A stretch of 64,000 nucleotides of DNA from Dokdonella sp. (GTDB lineage: Bacteria > Pseudomonadota > Gammaproteobacteria > Xanthomonadales > Rhodanobacteraceae): positions 62,001 through 126,000 of the forward strand of contig NZ_JAHCAS010000001.1 in NCBI RefSeq assembly GCF_019634775.1, written 5' to 3'. Positions within the stretch are counted from its first letter, which is position 1. Each line of letters starts with the position of its first letter. The notes beneath the pieces were generated by a model, which saw only the letters and a list, made by a program, of their open reading frames with translations, was not told the DNA's origin and did no database searches. Both the position numbers and the translations under genes were made by a program. This document shows, in pieces, positions 20,375 through 28,972 of this stretch.

Positions 20375-21076
20375 ATGATTGCCCGCCTCCTTGCCATGAC
20401 ATTGCTGGTCGCCACGAGCGCCCATGGTGACGATCCTGGCACCGTGCGAGATGCCGTCGAAGCCGGCGAGATCCGCCCGCTTTCGTCGATTCTCGCCGCC
20501 GTGCAGGAGCGTTACCCGGGACGCATTCTCGATGTCGAGCTCGAGCGCGCGCGAGATGGCCGGCGCATCTACGACATCGAACTGGTCGGAACCGACGGCC
20601 GCCGGCTCGACGTGCACGTCGATGCCGCCACCGGCGAGTTCATCGATGCACATGCCGGCCTTGTCCACGGTGCTGGCGCACGCCCATTCGCCACAATCCT
20701 GCGTGACCTGCTGACGCGCCACTCCGGTCAGATCGTCGATGTCGAACTCGAGCGCGATCGCAACGGCCGCGAGGTCTACGAAATCGAATTGCTGCGCGAC
20801 GACGGACGCGCCCTCGAACTGACTGTCGACGCCGCCAATGGACGCATCCTCGACGAACACGTGCGCAAGCCAGTTGCTGCGATGATGGCATTGCCCGATG
20901 TGCTCGACCGGCTGGCTGCCGCCTATCCGGGCACGATCGTCGAAGTCGAGCTCGAACGCGCCATCGACGGCCACCCCTACTACGAGATCGACGTGCGCGC
21001 CGACGATGGCCGCAGGTTCGAGGTGCGCGTCGACGCGGTCAGTGGCGTCGTGCTCGGCCATGAAGGAGGCAACTGA
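20375..21076 (+). CDS. PepSY-like domain exported protein at the head of a two-component operon
   Basis: A short signal peptide (MIARLLAMTLLVATSAHG) precedes three PepSY-like repeats, each with a motif like ILDVELERARDGRRIYDIEL and DVHVDAATGEFID. It is 233 residues. The stop overlaps the response-regulator start by one base (TGATG), so translation is coupled. The 118-bp gap to the divergent PepSY gene probably holds promoters for both. Confidence 0.85.
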   Translation: MIARLLAMTLLVATSAHGDDPGTVRDAVEAGEIRPLSSILAAVQERYPGRILDVELERARDGRRIYDIELVGTDGRRLDVHVDAATGEFIDAHAGLVHGAGARPFATILRDLLTRHSGQIVDVELERDRNGREVYEIELLRDDGRALELTVDAANGRILDEHVRKPVAAMMALPDVLDRLAAAYPGTIVEVELERAIDGHPYYEIDVRADDGRRFEVRVDAVSGVVLGHEGGN

Positions 21077-21735
21077 TGCGCGTCCTCATCGTCGAGGACG
21101 ACAGCGAGCTGGCGGATCGCCTGTGCGCGGTGCTTGGCGACGCCGGTTTCATCGCCGAGACGGCCGCCGACGGCGACAGCGCGGCCTTCCTCGGCTGCAC
21201 GGAGACATACGACGCAGCCGTGCTCGACCTGGGACTGCCGCAACGCGATGGCATCTCGGTGCTGCATCACTGGCGCGAACAAGGTTGCACGATGCCGGTG
21301 CTGATCCTGACCGCGCGCACGCGCTGGAACGACAAGCTCGCCGGGTTCGGTGCAGGTGCAGATGACTACCTCACCAAGCCGTTCGAGCTTGGCGAAGTCG
21401 TGCTGCGTCTGCGCGCGCTCATACGCCGCATGGGTGGCCATGCCGACAGCGTGCTGCGCGTCGGTCCGCTGAGCTACGACACCCTCAACGCACGCTTCTC
21501 GCTCGACTCCGAGCCACTCGCGCTGACCGCACAGGAGCAGCGTATCCTTGCCTACCTGATGCATCGTCCCGACCAGGTGGTGAGCCGCAGTGAGATCGGC
21601 GAGCACGTCTATGCACGCGACCTCGATCCGGATTCCAACACGATCGACGTACTGATCGGGCGCATCCGCCGCAAGCTGGGTCGCGCGTTGATCCACACCG
21701 AACGCGGTCTCGGTTTCCGCCTCACGGCCGGATAA
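21076..21735 (+). CDS. Response regulator, OmpR/PhoP family
   Basis: A receiver domain with the phospho-acceptor in AAVLDLGLPQRDG (near residue 52), acidic pair EDD at residues 8-10, and the switch Lys in DYLTKPFELGE. It is followed by a winged-helix domain with VVSRSEIGEHVYARD and NTIDVLIGRIRRKLG. At 219 residues it is full length. It is the partner of the kinase 2 bp downstream. PhoP- or QseB-like; target genes are unknown. Confidence 0.93.
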   Translation: MRVLIVEDDSELADRLCAVLGDAGFIAETAADGDSAAFLGCTETYDAAVLDLGLPQRDGISVLHHWREQGCTMPVLILTARTRWNDKLAGFGAGADDYLTKPFELGEVVLRLRALIRRMGGHADSVLRVGPLSYDTLNARFSLDSEPLALTAQEQRILAYLMHRPDQVVSRSEIGEHVYARDLDPDSNTIDVLIGRIRRKLGRALIHTERGLGFRLTAG

Positions 21736-21737
21736 GC

Positions 21738-23042
21738 ATGCGCAGCAGTCTGGCCTGGCGTGTATTCGCAATCGGTTTCGCAGCCGCGCTGGTGATCACG
21801 CTGACGGGTGGCCTCGTGCTGCGCACGAACCTGCACGCGATCGTCGAGCGCGGCCATGCCCAGCGCCTCGACGAACGTGCCGAACGCATCGCTGCGCGCC
21901 TGGTGCGCGATATGGACGGTCGCCTCGTGCACGAGGAAACCCGCTCGGCAGATGACTTCAACCGCATCTTTTCGGGCTGGTACTGGCTGGCCGAGGATGG
22001 CGACGGACGTCTGCGTTCACGCTCGGTCTGGGACGACGAGGTCGGTGCGATCACGGTTTCCGCGCGCGATGAGCACATCCTCCGCGCGCTTGGCCCGGGC
22101 GGCGAGGCCCTGATCGGCGTTGCGCGCACGCTGCGCGTCGGCGGCCGTGACGTTGTCCTGCGCACTTTCGGCCCCGCCGCGGGGGTCGACCGTGAGCTCG
22201 AACGCATCGACACGCTGCTGCTTGCCGCGTTCGGCGGGTTGCTGGCGACATTGGCGGTGATGGCCATGATCCAGGTACGCGTCGGCTTGCGCCCGCTGAC
22301 CCGCCTGCGTGAAGCGATCGCCGAGGTCGATGGCGGCACACGCACGCGCGTCGGCGAGGGCTACGGCAGCGATCTCGATCCGCTCGCCCGTGAACTCGAC
22401 GGCTTGTTCGCGCGCAATGCACGCGTCGTCGCGCGTGCGCGCAGCCATGCCGCGGATCTCGCACATGCGCTGAAGAAGCCGCTGGCCCTGCTCGCCGTCG
22501 AAAACAATGGCAGCACGATCGACCGCAACACGATCGCTGCACAGATGCGGGCGATGAATGCCCTGATCGAGCGCCACCTCGCACGCGCCGGCAGCGGTGC
22601 CGGCGAGCGGCGCCGTGTCGATGTCACTGCTCGCATCGCCACGATGCTAGACCTGATGCGGCGCCTGCATGCCGCACGCGACCTCGACTGGCACTTCGCC
22701 GCGACGCCCGCAGTGTACTGGCGCGGCGATACAACCGACCTCGAGGAAATGCTCGGCAACCTGCTCGACAACGCGGGAAAGTGGGCGCGTTCACGCGTCG
22801 CAGTCCATATCGCTGGCGAAGGTACGCACTGCACGATCGAGATCGTCGACGACGGGCCTGGCCTCGACGATGCACAACTCGCACGCGCCGCACAACGCGG
22901 CCAGCGTTTCGACGAAACCGTCGACGGCTCAGGCCTTGGCCTGGCCATCGTCGCCGACATTGCTCACACCTACGAAGGCACGCTCGAACTCGAACGCCAC
23001 GGGTCAGGTGGTCTGTGTGCGCGCCTGCATTTGCCGCGCTGA
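21738..23042 (+). CDS. Sensor histidine kinase, PhoQ-like architecture
   Basis: The 434-residue inner-membrane kinase has two membrane helices (about residues 10-30 and 158-178), a periplasmic sensor region of about 125 residues, a HAMP segment, the phospho-acceptor in SHAADLAHALKKPLALL, and ATPase boxes EMLGNLLDNAGKWA, DDGPGL and GSGLGLAI. It is in an operon with a PepSY-like protein and the regulator, suggesting PepSY-modulated envelope sensing. Confidence 0.92.
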   Translation: MRSSLAWRVFAIGFAAALVITLTGGLVLRTNLHAIVERGHAQRLDERAERIAARLVRDMDGRLVHEETRSADDFNRIFSGWYWLAEDGDGRLRSRSVWDDEVGAITVSARDEHILRALGPGGEALIGVARTLRVGGRDVVLRTFGPAAGVDRELERIDTLLLAAFGGLLATLAVMAMIQVRVGLRPLTRLREAIAEVDGGTRTRVGEGYGSDLDPLARELDGLFARNARVVARARSHAADLAHALKKPLALLAVENNGSTIDRNTIAAQMRAMNALIERHLARAGSGAGERRRVDVTARIATMLDLMRRLHAARDLDWHFAATPAVYWRGDTTDLEEMLGNLLDNAGKWARSRVAVHIAGEGTHCTIEIVDDGPGLDDAQLARAAQRGQRFDETVDGSGLGLAIVADIAHTYEGTLELERHGSGGLCARLHLPR

Positions 23043-23149
23043 CCGTCCCGTGCTCGCCACGCCCTCGTTGCAGACACTTGAGGGATAGTGCTCCAGAGCG
23101 TCCCCGCAATGCCGGACCGTCGGCGAAGGGGCACTGCGGACACCCTCGC

Positions 23150-23177
23150 CGCAGGAGCCCGTTCATGGGCGATGCTT
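23150..23177. repeat. REP-like palindrome between convergent genes
   Basis: GCAGGAGCCCGTTCATGGGC followed by GATGCTTCTC contains an inverted GCCC...GGGC. It matches a related copy at 56697-56726 and lies between the convergent histidine kinase and S9 peptidase genes, where it may act as a bidirectional terminator. Confidence 0.6.
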
Positions 23178-23186
23178 CTCACTCGA

Positions 23187-25289
23187 TCAATCACCCTTGG
23201 CAGCAACCGGCTTCACATCATCGAGCCAGCGCGCGAGCCAGTCGCCAACTTCGCGATAGAAGAATCGACTGTTCTCACCGTTGAGCACCCAGTGGTTCTC
23301 CTCCGGGAAGACGATGAAACGACTCTCGACCTTCTGCCGCTGCAATGCCGACCAGTACTCCAGGCCGTTGTTGAGCGGCACGCGATAGTCCTTCTCACCG
23401 AAGGTCACCAGCACGGGGGTGCGGAAGTTGGCTGCAAGACGGATCGGATTCTGCTCGCGCCAAACCGCTGCCTGCTCCCACACCGGCCCGCCGGCACTGA
23501 CTTCGCGCCCGTAGATTGAGTCGCTCGTGCCCCATTGCGTTTCCAGGTTGACCAGGCCGGCATGGCTGATCAGGCAGCGATAGCGCGTAGTCGTTGCCTG
23601 CATCCAGTTGGCCAGGTGCCCGCCATAGCTCGCACCGCCGGCACACTGGCGGCTCGCGTCGATGAAGGCGTATCGCTTGATCGCCTCGTCGGCGGCAAGG
23701 TTGATGTCGCTGGCGGGGCCCTTCAGCGGATCGCCCTGGATCGCCTGCGCGAAGGCTTCGCCGAAGCCGGTCGAACCAACGTAGTTGGTCAGCAGCAGCA
23801 CATAGCCCTGCGCGCCGAGCAGATGATAGTTCCAGCGCAGCACGAACTGGTCGCGCCACTGCGTATGCGGGCCACCGTGCATCAGCACGAGCAGCGGATA
23901 CTTCTTCGCCGGGTCGAACTTGGGCGGCTTGACCAGCATGCTGTGGATACTCTGTCCGCGCGCGTTGTCGACTCGGAAGTGCTCGACCGGGGCAAGGTCG
24001 AGCGTCGCCGCGCGCGCAACGGCGAACGCGGTGAGCCGCGTGTGCGCGCCACCGCGCACGTCGAGACGCACGATCTCGGCCGGTTCGGTCGCGCTCTCGT
24101 AGCTGGCGACAAGTACCGGTTCGCGCGTGCCGCCCACGGCGAGCGCCGCCCACGTGCCCTGCTTCGGCGAGCCAACCAGCCTGGCCATGCCTGCGCCCAC
24201 CGTGGCTTCGTAGAGCTTCTCCTGTCCCGCATCCTCGGCCGTGATGAAGACTCGGCGGCCGTCTGGCGAGACGCCGAAACTGCCGATGTCGCGGCCCTCG
24301 GGCAGTTCGATCCGACCACGCTCGCGCATCGACGGCCAGTCGAACACGGCGATGCGCGAGGCGTTGTAGACCTTTCCGGTGTACGGCTGGATGGTGGCGA
24401 ACAGCGTCTTGCCGTCCCGGCTGAAGCGCGGATTGCCGAAGCTGTCGCCGGCATCGAGTACATCCCGGCCGGTCAGCCGTCGCGGCTCGCCACCGTCGAC
24501 CGGCACCACGAACAGATCCGAATTCGTGAACGACCACGCCGCCCGGTCGCGATTGCGGCTGGCCGAAAACACGACCGACTTGCCATCCGGCGCCCACACC
24601 GCGCCACCGTCGGGCAGCGAATAGCCGGCGAGCTTGACCAGTTCGCTGCCGGCAAGCAGATCACGTGCCTCGCCACTGCCGATCGTCTGCACGAACAGGC
24701 GCGCCTGCTTGCCGTCGAGCCATTTGTCCCAGTGGCGGATCGGGAAACCCGTGTAGACACGCGCCTTGTACTTGCGATCCTCCTCTTCCTTGGCGAGGCG
24801 CTCGTTGTCGGCGTCGGTCTTGCTGTCCGGATACACGTGGCTACTGAACAACAGGCGTGTGCCATCGGGCGAAAACACCGGCGACGACGCGCCGGTCGAC
24901 AGTTTCGTCACCCGTAGCGCCTCGCCACCCTGGGCGAGATCGAGCACGTGAAGCTGCGCCTGCTTGTCGTCGCCACGCTTGGCCGCGAACGCGATCCGTC
25001 GACCATCCCGGCTCCACGCGGCACCGCTTTCGCCGGCCTTGTCGCCGGTGAGACGGCGCGCCGGCGCGCTGCCATCGGTCGGGACCAGCCAGAGGTCGCT
25101 GACCGATTCGTCCTTCTTGTACGAAGGCTCGGACACGGAGAAAACGGCGAGCCGCCCGTCCGGACTCAGCTGCGGCGCGCCGACGCGCGGCATCTGCCAG
25201 AGGTCCTCGTGGGTGATCGTCTTGCGCTCGGCTGCGGCGAGCGGCCAGGCAGCGACGAGAGCGAGCGGAACCAGCAGCCAATGCTTCAT
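23187..25289 (-). CDS. S9-family prolyl oligopeptidase-type peptidase, exported
   Basis: The 700-residue product has a signal peptide (MKHWLLVPLALVAAWPLAAA), a WD40/beta-propeller region with PQLSPDGRLAVF and similar repeats, and a C-terminal alpha/beta hydrolase. The nucleophile is in GGASYGGHLANWM, with acid GEKDYRVP and His PEENHWVLNG. It resembles the dipeptidyl/acylaminoacyl peptidases that xanthomonads export to take up peptides. ATG at 25289; convergent with the kinase gene. Confidence 0.93.
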   Translation of the reverse strand: MKHWLLVPLALVAAWPLAAAERKTITHEDLWQMPRVGAPQLSPDGRLAVFSVSEPSYKKDESVSDLWLVPTDGSAPARRLTGDKAGESGAAWSRDGRRIAFAAKRGDDKQAQLHVLDLAQGGEALRVTKLSTGASSPVFSPDGTRLLFSSHVYPDSKTDADNERLAKEEEDRKYKARVYTGFPIRHWDKWLDGKQARLFVQTIGSGEARDLLAGSELVKLAGYSLPDGGAVWAPDGKSVVFSASRNRDRAAWSFTNSDLFVVPVDGGEPRRLTGRDVLDAGDSFGNPRFSRDGKTLFATIQPYTGKVYNASRIAVFDWPSMRERGRIELPEGRDIGSFGVSPDGRRVFITAEDAGQEKLYEATVGAGMARLVGSPKQGTWAALAVGGTREPVLVASYESATEPAEIVRLDVRGGAHTRLTAFAVARAATLDLAPVEHFRVDNARGQSIHSMLVKPPKFDPAKKYPLLVLMHGGPHTQWRDQFVLRWNYHLLGAQGYVLLLTNYVGSTGFGEAFAQAIQGDPLKGPASDINLAADEAIKRYAFIDASRQCAGGASYGGHLANWMQATTTRYRCLISHAGLVNLETQWGTSDSIYGREVSAGGPVWEQAAVWREQNPIRLAANFRTPVLVTFGEKDYRVPLNNGLEYWSALQRQKVESRFIVFPEENHWVLNGENSRFFYREVGDWLARWLDDVKPVAAKGD

Positions 25290-25377
25290 CGAACAAACCC
25301 CCATGGGTGGCGATTCCCAGGTGATACGTGACGGCGGCACGTACGGCAAGTGTCGAGAGTCGGGGGCCGGAACACCC

Positions 25378-28287
25378 TCAATCCACGCCGACGCGGCGGC
25401 GCAGGTTCGCGATGCGCTTGTCCAGTTCGCTGGTGTCGGCGTGGTCGCTGTCTGCCAGTCGCTCGGCCTTGGCCACCTGACCGCGAGCAAGCACGCGGTC
25501 GCCGGCACGCAGAGCCCGTTCGGCGCGCAGCAGATGAACTTCGGCGCCAAGGGATGGTTTGGTCCCATCGGCAGCGATGACGGGTTCGGCCAGGTCGAGC
25601 AGCGCATCGACCTCGCCTGCCGACGCGACCGCATCGGCGGCAAACAGGGTGCGTGCGATCCTCAGACGTTGCTCGGCGACGTCGAGGTGCGCCTCCCCGT
25701 AATGCCCGCGCAGGTAGTCGAGCGCATGCCGCTGCAGCGCCAGCGCTTCGGCATGCCGCCCCTGGCGAAAACGCAGGGACCCGATGACCGACGCGCTGAA
25801 AGCGGCTTCATAGGAATTCGCCGTCATGGTCGAGGCGACCGCCGCCGCGGTATCGCTGGCGAGGCGATCGGCCTCGTCCAGCCTGCCGGCGGCGCCAAGC
25901 ACGTCGACCAGCATGAGTTCAGTCAGCAGCGTATGCGTGCTTTCACCGGTGATCTTGCGAAAGATCTCGACCGAAATCCGCATACGCTCGATGGCGAGCG
26001 CGTACTGGCCCTGCATGGACGCGAGCACCGCGTAGCCCTGCATCAACTGTGCATAGTGCGCGCCCCTGTCGACCCCGAGGATTTCCGCGCCCGCGGCAAA
26101 CGAGGCTTCGGCGGCGTCGAAGCGTCCCATGCGTCGTTGCGTGTCCGCCAACCGGAACAGCACACCGCCGATCATCGGGTGTCGCGGCGGCAACTGCTCG
26201 CGTGCGATCGCGAGTGCCTTCTCGATGTGCGTAACGGCTTCGCCGAAACGTCGCTGGTAGCGCAACAGATCGCCCATCTGGGAATGGAACGCAACCGTGC
26301 GCACGTGCCCGGCGCCACGGTTCCTCTCGACGATCGCGAGTCCCTCGCCGAACGTCCGCAAGGCGTCGTCGTAGCGCCCCATGACGCCCTCGATGACACC
26401 TATCTGATAGATCCCCGCCGCGGTCTGCAGATGCCCCTTGCCATGCGTGCGTTCGGCCACATCGAGCCCGTGGCGAGCCAGTGCAAGCGCCTCGTCGTGA
26501 CGCCCGTTGAGCGTGGCGATGCGCACCAGCGCGGCTTCGGCCGCGACCACCTTCTCATGATCGCGACCAAGCGCTCCTGCCAGCTTCGCAACCGCCTCGC
26601 GCAACAATGGTTCGGCCTTCGCAGACTCCACGTCGAGCAGCGCCGCGGCATACGCCGCCTGTGCCTGGATCGCCGCTACATCATCGGCGCCGACCAGGTC
26701 GACCTGCTGCTTCCACGCACGCTCGAGTGTCGCAGTGCCGGCCTTGGTGTCGCCAAGGCTGGCCTGGATCTGGCCGAGATCGCGCAACAACTCGGCCTGC
26801 AGCAGCGGATCGCCCGCCAAACCCACGTCGACCTCGGCGATGCCATCGCGGATCAGTTCCGGGATCGTGCGCGCCTTCGCCCGTGCGCGACCCATCGGGT
26901 CCTGTTCGCGAAACAAGGTCAGCACGAACTCCTTGACCCGCTCGGCACGCTCGGCTTGCTGGTGGGCGACGTCGCGCTCGGCATCGGCACGCACGACAGC
27001 CGCTCGTGCCACTCCCGCCTGCCACAGTGCAGCACCGAGCCCGCCCAAGAGGGCGAGCAAGACGGCGGCCGCAGCGAACACCCCCAGTCGATGCCGACGC
27101 ACGAACTTGCCGAAACGGTAGCGCGCGCTGTCGGGACGCGCCGAGATCGGCCGGCCCTCGAGCCAGTTGCGCAGATCGTCCGCGAACGCCACCGCTGTCG
27201 GGTAGCGCCGCTGTGGATCGCCGTGCATGGCCGTGGCGACGACGAGATCGAGGTCACCGCCGACCTGACGCGCGAGGCGGCGCGCATCGGCACGCATGCC
27301 GTACAGCTCCTGTGCATTTCCGGAGCGGATCAGGGCATCGCCCAGTCGCTCAGTCGACTCATGTGCGATCCCGGCGGCGAGCACTTCGGGATTGCGCGAG
27401 GCGCGCCGGTGCGGCAGTTGTCCGGTCAGCATTTCGTAAAGCAACACGCCAAGCGCGTACACGTCAGTCGCGGTACCGACTGGTTCGCCGAGGATCTGCT
27501 CGGGCGCTGCATAGGCCGGCGACAACACGCGCATACCGGTGCCGGTCTCGGTCTGCTCGGACGAGATCTCGAGCAGCTTTGCGATGCCGAAGTCGAGCAG
27601 ATGCGGTTCGCCGGCCGCATCGACAAGCACGTTGGATGGCTTGATGTCGCGGTGCACGACGAGCTGGGCGTGCGCGTAACCCACCGCCTCGGCGATCTTG
27701 ACCGCCAATGCCACGCGCGCACGCACGTCCAGCGCGGCGGCCTTCGCATGAAGGGTGACCGGCGTTCCGGCGACATGTTCCATGACGTAGTAGGGGCTCC
27801 CCTGCGCGTCCATGCCGCCGTCGAGGAGGCGCACGATGCCGGGGTGGTGCAGGCGGGCAAGGATGCTGCGCTCCTGCAAGAATCGTCGCAGGATCGCCTG
27901 CGTGTCCATGCCACGCTTGAGCAACTTGATCGCGACGCCCTGACGGTATTCGCCGTCTGCACGCTCGGCACGCCAGACCTCGCCCATGCCGCCGCTGCCA
28001 ATCGGCTCGATCAGGCGATAACGTCCCAGCACGGTACCGGCGCGCGTTTCCCAGCCGCGGTCGCGCAAGGTTCGGTGCAGCTCGGGGGCAACCTCGTCAA
28101 GTGAACGGTCGAGCACGCCGGTCTGCGCCGCGTCGGCGGCGAGCATCGCAGCAAGCCGCGCCGCACGCTGCGGATGCTCGGCACGCAGGGTGGACATCCG
28201 CGCGGCAAGCGCCGATTCGTCGAGTTCGCTCAGTTCATCGAACAGGGCGGACAGCGTGGCCCATTCGGCTGCATCATCGGCAGTCAC
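25378..28287 (-). CDS. Transmembrane serine/threonine protein kinase with TPR tail
   Basis: The 969-residue product starts at GTG 28287, with GGAGGT upstream. After an 85-residue N-terminal region it has a Hanks-type kinase domain: GSGGMGEVW loop, Lys in VAIKLLKRG, catalytic VHRDIKPSN, DFG as LLDFGIAKL, and APEQ. One membrane helix follows near residue 400, then about 500 residues of TPR-like repeats. It lies 52 bp after an ECF-type sigma factor gene. Kinase-TPR plus sigma pairs are known in xanthomonads and planctomycetes; the output is not identifiable. Confidence 0.92.
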   Translation of the reverse strand: MTADDAAEWATLSALFDELSELDESALAARMSTLRAEHPQRAARLAAMLAADAAQTGVLDRSLDEVAPELHRTLRDRGWETRAGTVLGRYRLIEPIGSGGMGEVWRAERADGEYRQGVAIKLLKRGMDTQAILRRFLQERSILARLHHPGIVRLLDGGMDAQGSPYYVMEHVAGTPVTLHAKAAALDVRARVALAVKIAEAVGYAHAQLVVHRDIKPSNVLVDAAGEPHLLDFGIAKLLEISSEQTETGTGMRVLSPAYAAPEQILGEPVGTATDVYALGVLLYEMLTGQLPHRRASRNPEVLAAGIAHESTERLGDALIRSGNAQELYGMRADARRLARQVGGDLDLVVATAMHGDPQRRYPTAVAFADDLRNWLEGRPISARPDSARYRFGKFVRRHRLGVFAAAAVLLALLGGLGAALWQAGVARAAVVRADAERDVAHQQAERAERVKEFVLTLFREQDPMGRARAKARTIPELIRDGIAEVDVGLAGDPLLQAELLRDLGQIQASLGDTKAGTATLERAWKQQVDLVGADDVAAIQAQAAYAAALLDVESAKAEPLLREAVAKLAGALGRDHEKVVAAEAALVRIATLNGRHDEALALARHGLDVAERTHGKGHLQTAAGIYQIGVIEGVMGRYDDALRTFGEGLAIVERNRGAGHVRTVAFHSQMGDLLRYQRRFGEAVTHIEKALAIAREQLPPRHPMIGGVLFRLADTQRRMGRFDAAEASFAAGAEILGVDRGAHYAQLMQGYAVLASMQGQYALAIERMRISVEIFRKITGESTHTLLTELMLVDVLGAAGRLDEADRLASDTAAAVASTMTANSYEAAFSASVIGSLRFRQGRHAEALALQRHALDYLRGHYGEAHLDVAEQRLRIARTLFAADAVASAGEVDALLDLAEPVIAADGTKPSLGAEVHLLRAERALRAGDRVLARGQVAKAERLADSDHADTSELDKRIANLRRRVGVD

Positions 28288-28339
28288 TGCGACACCTCCG
28301 CATGCTTCCACGCGAAACGAACCGTTGCGGGGCCAGTGG

Positions 28340-28921
28340 TCATTCGGATGCGTCGTCGAATGCCGGCGCGCCACCGATCTGCGCGTGCAGGAAGGCGCGC
28401 GCACGCCGCCAGTCGCGCTTGAGCGAGCGCTCCGAGCGGTCGACGATCGTGGCGATCTCGGACAGCTCCAGCCCGGCATGGAACCGCATCTCGACCAGTC
28501 GGCCGAGGGCAGGATCGAGCGCCATGAGTTTCTCGAGGCCTTCCTCGAGCGCGAGCACGTCGTCGCCACGCTGTTCCGCGGCGATCGCCAGGGCGCCGTC
28601 GCCGAGTTCCAGCGGCGCTTCACCGGCACCGCGCCGTTGCGCATCACGAGCACGCACGTGGTCGACGATGATCTGGCGCATGACACGCGCGGCGATCGCG
28701 TAGAAATGCTCGCGGTCGCGGATCTCGATGTCGGCACCGCGGGCCAGCTTGAGGTAGGCCTCGTGGACCAGGGAGGTTGCATGCAGCGGCGCGTTGCCAC
28801 CGGCAAGCTGGCCGCGCGCGAGCATTTTCAGCTCCGAATACAACGAGGCGAACAGGCTCTCACCGGCCCGGCGATCGCCGTTGCGCGCGCGCTCGATCAG
28901 TTCGGTGATGTCCAAGTCCAC
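28340..28921 (-). CDS. ECF-type RNA polymerase sigma factor
   Basis: The 193-residue product has region 2 (HATSLVHEAYLKLAR, REHFYAIAARVMRQIIVDH) and region 4 with SEIATIVDRSERSLKRDWRR. It belongs to the sigma group often encoded beside serine/threonine kinases. No anti-sigma gene is adjacent; the co-directional kinase 52 bp downstream is the likely regulator or output partner. Confidence 0.9.
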   Translation of the reverse strand: MDLDITELIERARNGDRRAGESLFASLYSELKMLARGQLAGGNAPLHATSLVHEAYLKLARGADIEIRDREHFYAIAARVMRQIIVDHVRARDAQRRGAGEAPLELGDGALAIAAEQRGDDVLALEEGLEKLMALDPALGRLVEMRFHAGLELSEIATIVDRSERSLKRDWRRARAFLHAQIGGAPAFDDASE

Positions 28922-28972
28922 TCCCCGGTGACGGGGTGATCATGACCCGTGCCTACTGGCTCCGCAACCGCT

